Below, in pieces: positions 1-11,300 of a stretch of 64,000 nucleotides of DNA (the first letter of the stretch is position 1; each line of letters starts with the position of its first letter). The stretch lies in contig CAIIXF020000002.1 of the NCBI GenBank assembly GCA_903813345.2, forward strand, positions 18,118,813 through 18,182,812, given 5' to 3'. The DNA comes from Owenia fusiformis. Taxonomy: Eukaryota; Annelida; Polychaeta; Sabellida; Oweniidae. The translations under genes were made by a program, and so were the position numbers. Below the pieces are notes generated by a model. That model was given only the letters and a program-made list of their open reading frames with translations. It was not told where the DNA came from and ran no database searches.

Positions 1-217
1 GATAGAAAACCCCTGGACGTGGGTCAATTTTAGAGAAAAAAAACCTTGATGTTTGTGAATATTTTGAATATTAGCGGCATCCCTGTACAAAAACTGTTGC
101 CACCGGGATCACGGGTTATCAATTCTTGATTTATTTGTTCATTTGCATAACTTTACCATACATAAATAGCCTTATTCACATGTGGAGCCATGACCATTGC
201 ATTACATTGTATTACAG

Positions 218-3200
218 CTGTAGGCGGTATGAGGGTTGTAAAGTGCACAGCTTATGCAGGAGCCGATACGACAGGCCAATCATTGAGACTTTCTGATAGA
301 GAAGGGTGAGTCTAATGTTCATAATTGTTAATAACCAATAAAACGGTCACTTTCAATATTAAACTAAAAATGTAATTGTCATCGACGAATGGTTATAAAC
401 GGTGTATATTAAAGGCAGAATCAGATATATAGGGATGACAAAATAACAAGCAACGTGTACAATTGACCAACCAATCTATTCCTTACAATCTCAAATACAA
501 TTATTAAAAAAGATTCACGATTTTGTTATGAATTGCTGGTGAGGTGCAAAAGTGCAAAAACGGATAAAAATGTTTAATTTCTCCCAAACAGTAAGAATGG
601 TAAGCATGGATTCTTATAGACGAAAATCGACTGCTTTTGTGCTAAAATACTGTAAATGCTCACGCTTTGGACTATGTTTTTAAATGGAATTTCAAAATTG
701 CCCAAATTTAATTTTTTGTAATAATTTAAATACCAGTTGTAGGAATTTTCCAAATTCTAGAGACTTATATTGCCCTTCTCTCTCGAGGGAATTCCCTATA
801 CTGCCACTCGATTCAAAATGGCAGCCGTTATTTTTTTTCAAATATTACTATCGATGTGAACCAATGTTGGGTTCAAACCAGGCCAATGTTTTTGTGTTGT
901 AGATGTGGTACGGATCAGTACGCCAATGCAATAGGTATTCCTGAGAAAGATACGGGCCCTGTGTTTCCAGGCTCTGGCTACAGTGATGCAGTTTCTGGCA
1001 AATATTCTGGCAACTCCATTGCCTTCCCCGCCTTTAAATTCCTCAACTCGAATTCGGTGACCTTTGAATGTGTTGTTATCATGTGTACAACTTCGGAAAT
1101 AACAGGATCGAGGACTGGTACCTGTGAGGTAAATTTATGACTCTGAAATATATTTCTCGTATGGACAAGTGATACATAAGGGAGTTTAAGCTTGCATATA
1201 AAATCGAAACGCCAACCTATACGTATGACCATCGCCCATACAAATGCATCGCTTAAATGTTTTCCGTTTGCGTTTAGGTTGTAAAAAACATTGCAAGCTT
1301 AAACTCCCTATTGTTTTAGGACCACGGGTGGATCAGAAATTACAATATAGCATATATTTCCGGAATGCCTGTTTGTGAGCCAGTAGCACTACCTGAGTAG
1401 TTTCCATTCCATAACTATCTAAGCACGTATGTCACATATATGTGTACATCTACTGACAATTTATGTTTTGAAATAGTATCAGGAGTGTCAGGGACCCCTA
1501 CAGATTACAATTTTGGACCAAAAAATTATATTTTTGACGGTATCAGTAAATCGCCGGCATAATTACACCTCACACGCTTTTTAAAGAAACAAAAATCAGT
1601 GCTAGCTGTAAATCATACAATTTTCGTTTGTGGGATATTTTCTCACCATTTAAGCAAATGGGAAGTTTTGATTAGCACAACACGATCTCGATGTGCTGAC
1701 ATTTGAGAAATCTTATTTTGAACTTTGTCAATTTAACATGTATGTCTATAGCGAAATAGTAGGTTGTTTTCCCATAAGGTTTTAGAGGAACAATTACTTG
1801 ACATAAAAATGCCATTGAATGAAGTAATATAAAACGTATATGCAAATGTACGATAACACGCAATCTAAATAACAATTAAATGGGGATTTTGTTGTATATA
1901 AATTCCAAGTGAAACTGACCAGCGCCCTGTACATTTATGGAATTACTTAAAAGTATATTTTATTCCCTTCAATCGTTACCTTACTATGACAAGTATTCTC
2001 TACCTTTATCTATAGGGGGTTTCTGGTAATACACTGCAAACTGCTCGATGAATCTATACTATGGATAGAAGAACATTTGGAAGATATTTAAAATCTAATT
2101 GAGCTTCAGAAATATGGAAATAAACTCATGTACTCCATTTGCAACTGAACTGTAGCCTGTACCCCTTTTAAACGTGGTCACGTGGTTGATTAGAGTGTAA
2201 ATCTGAACGTTGAATCGGTATTACAGAGAAATAAAGACGAATAATCCACGCGATTTGTTAAAATATATTTTTTCCACATGAAGCCATGTATCGACAATGA
2301 TTCCACGGAACCCCATTGACCTTCGGTATCCAGAACACATGTCTGGAATAAATATTTCTGAATAGGTTGAGGTGCCGCGTGGTCAACTAGACTTCCATAT
2401 ATATACATGTTTCAATAATACCAAACCTGCATTTTCAGGACCCAGCCTGCAGCACTGTTAAACGTAAGAGACGTCAGGCTGTGGAAACAGACTCCAGTGA
2501 AATAAAAAAAATCGCATATGCGACCTTCAACTTCGATCTTGGTGGCTCTAAACGAGGACAAGGAAAAGGTATATACGGGTGTTACATAAACTGTGTCCCC
2601 TAGTGATTACAGTCTTTCATCTGTATACCTTAATTGAATTGCTAATATTATATACGAGTAAATAATTATCTTAAACGTCATTCAAAATTCAGTCAGAGTG
2701 ATATAATATTTTAAATCTACAGGTAAAATTACATCTAGAAGTAGTTATAAAAAGTCTTTACCCGAATTTTGAAAATTGAATTTGCTTTGAAAATGTGACT
2801 TCTGTGTCGAGGAGATAACCCATAGAATACCATGATAAGTCCACAAAATTGTTAAGTCAAATCAAGGGTCAAAATGTATTTCGATTCATTGTAACACAAT
2901 GAATTGTGAATTAAGGATTTAAGCCTTGGACTTAATGCATTGTGTGCTGCACCATTCGATGAAGATGTTGTTACCAAAGTTTAGGAAACAACATATGAGT
3001 GGAATGAAGCAGCCACAATGCATTGCGTCTTGGGCTTAAAATCTTTTCACTCATTGCAAAATATTTTTCTACAAAATCATCTAAAGGTCAAGAAAACCAA
3101 ATTCAAGTATAGTTAATCCTTTCCACGAACCTAGTTGACGACTGAGTTTAAACAGCCTTTAATTGTTTTTTTCAGGAGCCAACGGAGTGGCTGCAAAGAG

Positions 3201-3261
3201 AGCAAGTTTCACGGGGATTGCCATCGTCTTGGCCATAGCAACATCCCTTTCCTCCCAGTAG
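218..3261 (+). CDS. ZP-domain protein, C-terminal part (5' end outside window)
   Basis: Four exons join in phase: 218-305, 903-1128, 2439-2568 and 3176-3261 (stop TAG). Each has an AG acceptor, and the first three have GT donors. The product reads as the C-terminal half of a zona pellucida module: a 'LSDREGC' segment across the first junction, then 'FKFLNSNSVTFECVVIMC' with the Cys spacing typical of the ZP-C subdomain. A basic KRKRR stretch follows, where ZP proteins usually carry their furin cleavage site. The protein ends in a short hydrophobic stretch (about 18 residues, Ala/Ile-rich) that looks like the membrane or GPI-anchor signal removed on maturation. ZP proteins polymerise in egg coats and other extracellular matrices. 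The N-terminal exons lie left of the window, so the full architecture is unknown. The acceptor at 217/218 is less certain because a second AG lies at 222-223. Confidence 0.8.
1179..1309. mobile_element. 131-bp MITE, copy 1
   Basis: A short element with TIRs: AGGGAGTTTAAGCTTGCA at the left and its complement at the right. It lies in an intron of the ZP gene. A second copy of exactly 131 bp, diverged at scattered positions, is at 52696-52826. No coding capacity. The target duplication is unclear. Confidence 0.75.
2672..2745. repeat. Dispersed repeat fragment shared with 21672-21745
   Basis: The stretch beginning ATTCAAAATTCAGTCA resembles the one near 21675 over about 70 bp with scattered substitutions. 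Both are AT-rich and non-coding. Probably an old interspersed repeat. Confidence 0.4.
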
Positions 3262-3428
3262 ATGCTGCCACATATTTTGATACGTTCCGCATCGAAACAA
3301 CACAGGCTTTCATTATCTCTCACAATCCCCATAGACAATCGTTCGATGATATCTGAAAAACTATGTCATGTACATTCTTTTCTATACCTTAACTTATTAT
3401 TCGAGAAATATAGTCTGCTTCAAGCGGA

Positions 3429-3434
3429 AATAAA
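3429..3434 (+). terminator. Poly(A) signal of the ZP gene
   Basis: AATAAA about 170 bp after the ZP stop codon, at a plausible distance for the 3' end of this transcript. Confidence 0.55.
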
Positions 3435-3454
3435 ATCTATATTATGGCTGCTTT

Positions 3455-3800
3455 TATTTTGTCACCCCAAAAGTGGTGACATATTGTGGTAGTCTCCATT
3501 TTTTGTGACGGCGATCGGCGGTTGGTGGTTGGCAGTTGGCGATCGGCGTCTGTAAAAAATTCTTACAACTTCCAATAACTTAACAAATACTATTTAGACT
3601 GAATTCAATTTTTTCAAAATCATCTACAAGTTTTCTGAAGTTCAAAGCTGACTTGAGATTTAAGATTTGACCTTCAATGACCTTCTCAAGGTCAAAAATA
3701 GATTAAAAAGGTCTAAAAGGTATTTTTTCAACTTGCTTCAAATTGATCAATTATTTTGAAAATCTCTCTATATATATAGCTATAGCGATGACTGACATAT
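3455..3800. repeat. Dispersed GGTCAAAAAGG-type repeat, copy 1
   Basis: A block with a CGGTTGGTGGTTGGC motif, then GCGTCTGTAAAAA, then repeated 'gacctt...aaggtcaaaaa' phrases. The same order of motifs occurs at 17815-18310, so this is an interspersed repeat rather than unique sequence. No open frame. Confidence 0.6.
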
Positions 3801-5254
3801 TGCGTCTCTTGCGTACCATCTTCGTTTGCTTTAATCAATTTTAGCATTTATATTTCCTAAGACATCATGAAGATTCTAGGTTTTTAACAATGGTTAGAAA
3901 ATATCAATTGCCATATATTATATGTAAATCATGATGCCACGCGTACGCAATTCTCTAATTTCCACTACATCGCCTGGTATATTAAATAATATCATCTATG
4001 TATCATTTGTATCATAACTTCGAACACAAACATTGAGAGATTATAATAAAACTAGAAAAATTGTGATAGTCAATTTGATCCTCTTTCACTCTACTATACC
4101 GTGCATTTGGTGTTCATGAGCAACCCATTTGGCTTATTAGTAATGATATACGTTGTTTGTTTTTATTTGTCTGTTCCTTAGTAATGGTTTATCGGATGAC
4201 TGTTAGATGCCGATAAGGTACTTTCAAAAATATACTAAACACTACAATTAGACATTTCCAGATCTAGGGGTTAAGTTAAGTATAGTAGAGTGTATTTATT
4301 GGTCCCATTTGATTTGAGAAATGCTTAAGGCATCGAAAATAATTGGTCTGCACCATACTGCCACTGTAAATGTAGATCATGATTCACACAATTTACAAAT
4401 ATCGTCCCCTCACTACTATAAGGTTCTAACTTCCAATTTTGGTCAATTTCATGTAAGAGTAGATTTCCCCTAAATTCACCATGCTCTTATCAAAAATGAA
4501 TTGAACGTTTTATTTATTTCGGTCATTTTTTACTTCCTTTATTTTGAATGATTGTAAATGGTTGTTATAAAAACACTGATAACATAAATAAGGTACAACG
4601 TTTGGAAAATCAATTGATCAATATTCAAGGAGTCATGCAAACCATGATTCAATAAACTATTCATACTGTTAGTGCATGTGATAGGGATTTTTTTCTGTAA
4701 AAATTATTTTGCAACAATACTGTTGTTTGTGTTTCGTTATTTCTCTTATATTCTCGATTCCATACTTTTGTGGTTACCTACAGGTACTTGTTATCAAGAA
4801 GGTCTGTTTGGTTGACATTTAAAATCCACCACAAAAAAAGATTTTTCTTTTTTCATCATTTTCACTTACAAGGAGATATATTTTATATCTCAATACTTAG
4901 CCCATCTAATACCAGTTACCTCCGGATATTGCAAAGCTAACCAAACAAGAGGAAATATCAAACTGCTCCAATAATGGAGTGAGGCACCCCCTCATATTGC
5001 AATTGAATCAATTACTTAATGCAGACATGGCATGCATTGACTGGATTGCCCCATTTCGTATATTGCATATTGAGATGCTCTCAAATGACATCTGGTGTCA
5101 GAATGTACATTTTTATTAGTTACTTTTCAATTGCAATATTAGAGCATACAATTTTACCTTATTCCAGCTTTAATATGATGTATTACGTGATGGTTTTAGA
5201 TTCAAAAACTTATTTTCTGAAATAGTTCAGCATTTACTGTATATAAATGCTACA
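3801..5254. other. Intergenic, no gene seen
   Basis: AT-rich sequence between the ZP gene and the convergent 3' end of the transporter gene. I see no credible exon, RNA gene or repeat array. Confidence 0.5.
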
Positions 5255-5255
5255 A

Positions 5256-5261
5256 TTTATT
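5256..5261 (-). terminator. Poly(A) signal of the transporter gene
   Basis: TTTATT on the plus strand (AATAAA on the minus strand), about 85 bp beyond the minus-strand stop codon. Another AATAAA lies at 5329-5334 but is very close to the stop. Confidence 0.45.
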
Positions 5262-5344
5262 ACTAAAGAATCAAAATTGTTCTAATGGCGAATTTCCCAT
5301 TTTTCAAAAAAATAAATGTGATTATCAGTTTTATTATTTCCTGA

Positions 5345-8300
5345 TCATAATCGGGAGGCATCAAGATCTCTAACAGAAGCTCTTACTTCTGCATTATAAC
5401 TTTGTAGTTCTTTTAAAACAAGATCACTGTTTGGTTGTTTAACCATTTCCTTCTGTTCGCGCCTTTCAGTTTGAATCAATAGTCTAGCTCCCGCTAATGT
5501 TACTGAAATATAAAAGATGGCGCCTCCAATTACAACTCCAACTGATAAACCAATCAAGATTGGCGTTAGCGGAATGATTGCAAATGACGCAACCAAACCA
5601 GCTGTTGTCACGACGTATATAAAACACGCCAGAACGAGGCGGTGTAAGTAACTCCCGATGACTGAACCAATCGGAGCACCGCAGACCACAACAGGAATAC
5701 ATACGAGGAGATAAACCCAAGCATCTTCCGTGATATCACTCTGTATTACACCACGCCAAAAGAATGTGAATAATGAATTCATCGCCATAACAATTACCGA
5801 GCTCGGGGCAGCTGTTTTTTCAGTTACACGAAATAAAAGCGTGATTATGCTGAAACTCATTATGTCCAATCCACTGCCTCCGATTGCTGTAAATATACCT
5901 CCGATGAAACCAGTGATGAACAATACTCCTGCCTTCCATACGTTGATAAATATCACAGACGTAAATGTTCGTCTATTCCGATATCTGTTAAGTAGAAACA
6001 AGGCAAATCCAAACGAAAAACAAAATGATGTAAACATGAACTTCTTGACAGGTGGGCTTAGGTGTATGTCTAGAACTTCGAGCCCTACCACAACTCCACC
6101 TAAACCCCCGAGAGTACAGAATATGAGAGCGCTCTTATCGACTTTAAATCCCATGAAGTTAATGGTGAACATTGCAGCAGTTAAACCGAATGACTGTATC
6201 AAAATGCTGAAGTCACGCGCTGTTTTTGGAGAGATCTCTAACGCGAGAGTCATCACAGGGAACACCATAACGCCACCACTTATCCCCGTCATACCTGAAA
6301 ATAAGAGGCGATTAATCATTCAGGATAGATGAAAAGAAAGGGACAACGAGTATTATAAAGAAGGAATCTAAATACGTCATTGTATTTGGTATTAAATTTT
6401 TAGAACGTCGAAGAGCTTTGAACTATGGAAACCCTTTTGAACAATCTATCTATTGAAAACTATATAGATTGATAATAGCTTAATTGCTCATACTTTATAT
6501 ATGCTGTTTTTCGTAAATTTTCAGATGATAATATAATAAAGTTGTAAAATGGGTTTTTATTATAGGCCAAAAAGGTAAAATCTTTACTTTCGGTCGAATT
6601 AAAAAAATCAAACATTCCTGACCAATGCCAATACACACTGGGGAGTATCGTGATGCAACAACACCGTGTTGTTGCATCAAGATGGCCAGACTTCCGGTGA
6701 TAGATTTTCTTACGATATGTTGTTTCCCCAATTCAAACCCATTTCTAGGACGAGTTTCTCAATAACCATACACGTGAAGTTAGCGCACGATCTATATTTA
6801 AAGAAACTGTCATTAGTATACATGTAGCATCATCAAGAAGCAAGAAGTTCACGGTTTTAGTTCCTCACTATTGATGCAACAACACCAACCCGAAGATGCA
6901 ACAACACTCCTCTAGATTTGAGCAATGATGCAACAACACCAATTAATAGTATAATTTCAGAAGACCATTAATCTCGAGAGGAACAGATTTTTAAATGCTA
7001 CTATTGCAACACCGGGCCAGTACCCATTTGCGTTCTTCTCAGGCATTCAAAATACGCGTCCTGCGGGCGAAGATTCTTTATATGTATTTTCAAAAATTTA
7101 TACTTTTAAATATCATAATGTACTGGAAGTTGTTTTATAACATAGTTCAATCGCCTTTAACATTGCAAATTATTGTAACCCAATCTATTATCATAAACCC
7201 CTGTTCCATAGCTTGATGACCCTGATACCAGTAAGTATCATTCAAAATGTTGGACAAACATCTTTCGTTCTCGGTAAACACGACGAGCTATTGGAAATCT
7301 TGCACGGCGCACATGTAGAAGTATTGTTCTCTTTGGATTCGTTCTCCCCGATTGAGTAAAAAGGTAGGTAATAGGATTTAGGTCCCGAAAAGGTAAATTG
7401 ATAGAGGTACAGTAATCCCAGATTCCCCCTGGGCCCTCGGGAAATATCATAATGTGTCCCGGAATAAAACCAATATTGAACCTCTCTCAGTAAATAACCT
7501 CTATATAATAGCATTGTATAACTGCAATATCATTAAACCAACACTCATCGGAAGTTATGGCGCTAATCGCTAAATTTGGTGCCCCATGTTAAGTCAATGG
7601 GAAGATTTTTTTTGAAGTGTAAAATACGACATATATACGACCGAGTACAGCTTAATTTAATGAAAGCCTTTAAATGAAAGGTACCTCAAAAGCAATCTAG
7701 CTTCAAAATTTGGACACAAAAATGTCTAGGTCAAAATCTAGGTCAAATTCAAAGTTTTCCTTATTTTTGTGATTCTGACACTACACTTCAATTATATTCT
7801 TCGAAATTGTGTATTCATGTAGCCAAGAGTGTACTAAAAGTGTTAGCCTTTTGCCGTCAGAAAGTAATTTAACCCACTTTTGAGATATGGTGTCCAAAAA
7901 AGTAGGTCAAAATAAACAAGGCACAGGACGTGAACGAGATCACACCATCAAATAGGCAGACACTATGAACCAGGAAAACTGTTCTCCTATTATGTTTACA
8001 AATTTCAAGAACAAGAGAACAAGATGGCCGCCCAAAAGTTAATCAGCTCTAGTACTTGATATCCTCTATCATTTGTGTAAATTTGAAGGAAATCCAATGA
8101 GCGGTTTTCCTAAAATGGCGATGACAAGATTTTTCGAAAAACCTTCAAAATGGCCGCCAGAAAACAAGATGGCCACCCAAAAGTTGATCAGCTCTAGTAC
8201 TTTATATGCTCTATCATCTCTGCGAATTTGGAGAAAATCTGATGAGCGGTTTTCCTTAAACGGCGATGACAAAAAGCGGGACGATCACGATCACGATCAC

Positions 8301-11300
8301 GACCACGATCACGATCACGACCACGACCAGTATGACGACTATATCCCACCGATGGTGTGATAAAAATTCTCCAAATTTAATCCGACTTCCGGTTCGGAAG
8401 TTATGGCGTTTTGAAATTTCGAGAAAAATCGATCTGATGGTATCCTGATAGAAAGTCAAGAGCAGCGAAGAAAATGTTGAAAAATCCATCCATCCTTCCA
8501 TCCATCCTTCCTATCCTATCCTACTATTCTATCCATCGTTCCTTCTTATTCTATTCTATCCTTCCTATCCCTTTTATCCCTATCCCTTCCTTCCTATCTA
8601 TCCTTCATATCCTTTCCTTCCTATCTATCTATCTATCCTTCCTATCCTTCATATCCTTTCCTTCCTATCTTATCCTTCCTTGCTATTCTATCTTATCTTT
8701 CTTCTCTATTCTCTCCTATCGTTCCATCCTATTCTGTCCTATCCCTCCTTCCTATTTCATCCATCCATCTTTTTCTGGATATTTCGGCTTAAAAAAGTCC
8801 AGATCTGGAGTCTGAAATTGAACTTGTTCAATTTCCAAAGTCTAGTTATATTTAGTTCTTTGTAAACAATTTCCATACGATACGGTAAATCAAGGGGATT
8901 TAATTTAGAAAATGAATAATCTTTATTTTTCAGATACAATATCAATGAGGTTGGCTCCCGGGGATTCAATACTTAGCCTATGTATTTAGTTTAACCAAGG
9001 GAAAGATCAATACCCGGTGATTTCAGCGGGAAGTGGCGTTTCGTTCAGTGGATGAGCTGCGCGCGCACGCATAAATGTGATTATCCAATATAATTAGGGG
9101 AGGGCTATTTGAAATAGTTTTTGGTCTCAGGCGCGACCCAGGGCTGTTGTCTTAAGGACATTTCGTTGAAAATGAGCCATTCGGCTGATAATTGGTAAGA
9201 GTTTGCGATCTTATAATGTATAACTGTTACTCAGACACATATTTTGACACGATTCTGTTGGAAATAAGCTTTGAACCGAGAGATATTCACGATTGATATG
9301 CACATTTTTGATTGTGCCATTGCTTTTCCATTGCACAATCCATGTATTGATAGAAGAAACATTAATAATGCAGATTGGTTTACCTTCAATACATGGCAGA
9401 CACTACATATCGGTCTATTAATACCAGTTTGTGCCTTAAATAGTTTTATATTTCCATCCACGGCCTGGAGCCTGGGTGTGTTTGTCTCTTATGTGTATGC
9501 TTGTGCATGGACTTCTAATCACTAGCAGAATTTAACATGATGCAAACTCGACATTATAACTCATGCTGTAACATTTTGACTTCGCTGGAAAACAATCACG
9601 CGGTAGTATCTCTTCGGGACGTATCGAAACCACTCCGTCCCGAAAAACCGTTAATTTGAATTTAAAACCTACCCCAGTGTTTGAAAATCAAGGATTGTGA
9701 GTCTCACACTTTACCGTTTTTCTTCAAACTTGTTCCGTACAAAGCTTCACAGAAATACCTTTCAGTCGATACATTGTTTTCGTGTACAAAGTACCTCGTT
9801 TAGGCGACGTTTTGGTCCCAAGCTGTGAGATAAAGCAAATTTTCATAACTTTCAACTGTAAGTCAAGTTATCTCGCCAGTCTTTTACCCATTCTCGCCCA
9901 TAATTTCAGAATGGACTCCCATTACAACCTTCCATCGCTACGTCTTGATTTTTGGGCATCAAACGCAGCAGTTTCTAAATCATCCACACATCTCTTCAAA
10001 TTTGACCAATACGTCCCGTCATCTTCCACTACGCCCCGCCGAGTCTATCACTATACACGTAGAGTTGCATTCTAAAACAATTTTTCCATCGATGTGTCCG
10101 TTTGTAGGTTGCCATTGTCGATTCTAAATACCAATCGGATTGTGTTTTAAGATTTACCCATTCTTGTCCATTTTCAATATACCTATAATAGGGTGGTCCA
10201 AAATCTCCCTAAAATTTAGATTTCCCGATATTGCAATAAAAAGATTTTAATTACTGAACAATTGAAAATATTTTTAAGAAACGTTTAAAGTGCCCTATCC
10301 TTGAAAAAATGTTAAAATGCGAAAGGATGGGTGATGTCAATTATATTATTTTCAGCATAACGTTAGAAACATGTACACGTTTCATAATTAATGTAATCCA
10401 ATGGAATCATACAGAAGAAAGGTTGACTCACAACAGTTAAAATCTTTATATAACATTATCAGACCAAGTCAGTAGATGTTGTTTATATACCAATTAGTGT
10501 TGTATGATGATGCATTCTTTATATATGAATCTAGAATTGTTTTTGTGCCAATATTTCTCAATTTTGATAACATCTCCGTTATTTTGAAATTAAGCGTGGC
10601 AAAGTTTCCCGATGGATTCAGCTAAAAAAAAGTGGTGCCTGTAGGGTTATTGAAAATCATACATGATGAAGAAAAAATACATATTCCTGAAATACAACAG
10701 TTTAATTTTGAGTTATAAACCATTTATGAAAACGGCATATTTGTCAAACCAAAACTTCAAGTGAGACGCGTGGCAAAATTTCCCAGGGGTCTAGAGTGGA
10801 AATATTTGTACCAAGAGTCAATTTGTAACTAGAATCTATCAGATGACAGATTTTTGGAAAATTTTGCAGATTTGGACAACCCTAACCTATAACTTTGTTG
10901 AACCTGAAGAAACGTATCAACTTTTTGTTAAATAAAGATAGCAAATTCAGCTGTCTACTGTACCTAACGATGCGGTTTTAAGCAACAAACGCCACGGATG
11001 TCCGGCCGGTGTCCGGCCGGTGTTCGGCCGAGTTCGGTGAAAATTGCATCGCTGGCTCATCGTAACCTCATCGGCCGGGCTATGTGACTAGGCCATAAAG
11101 GACCTGTTTCAGATTCTATTACCGCCTCCCCATGAAAAAATATAAATTCATCTGATATTTCAAAATCAATGTACAGGTTTAATTATAATACATTTATGTG
11201 TACACTAGTATCCTGTTGACCTATATTCAGCACTGTATTGATGGTTAGACCATTTATTGTTGCAAAACAAGATTCCAGATTTTATTGTGTTTCAAACCAG

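Noticed and set aside
5484-6332. 200-codon plus-strand frame and 78-codon minus-strand frame over the transporter last exon
   Set aside because: Shadows of the TauE/SafE-like exon, which has the right hydrophobic pattern and splice phases.
8278-8329. Short regular repeats as a possible CRISPR array
   Set aside because: Simple hexamer repeats without unique spacers, in a eukaryotic intron. No CRISPR array was seen anywhere in the window.
8474-8865. 113-codon frame rich in Ser/Ile/Leu/Pro
   Set aside because: Translation of the TATCC microsatellite.
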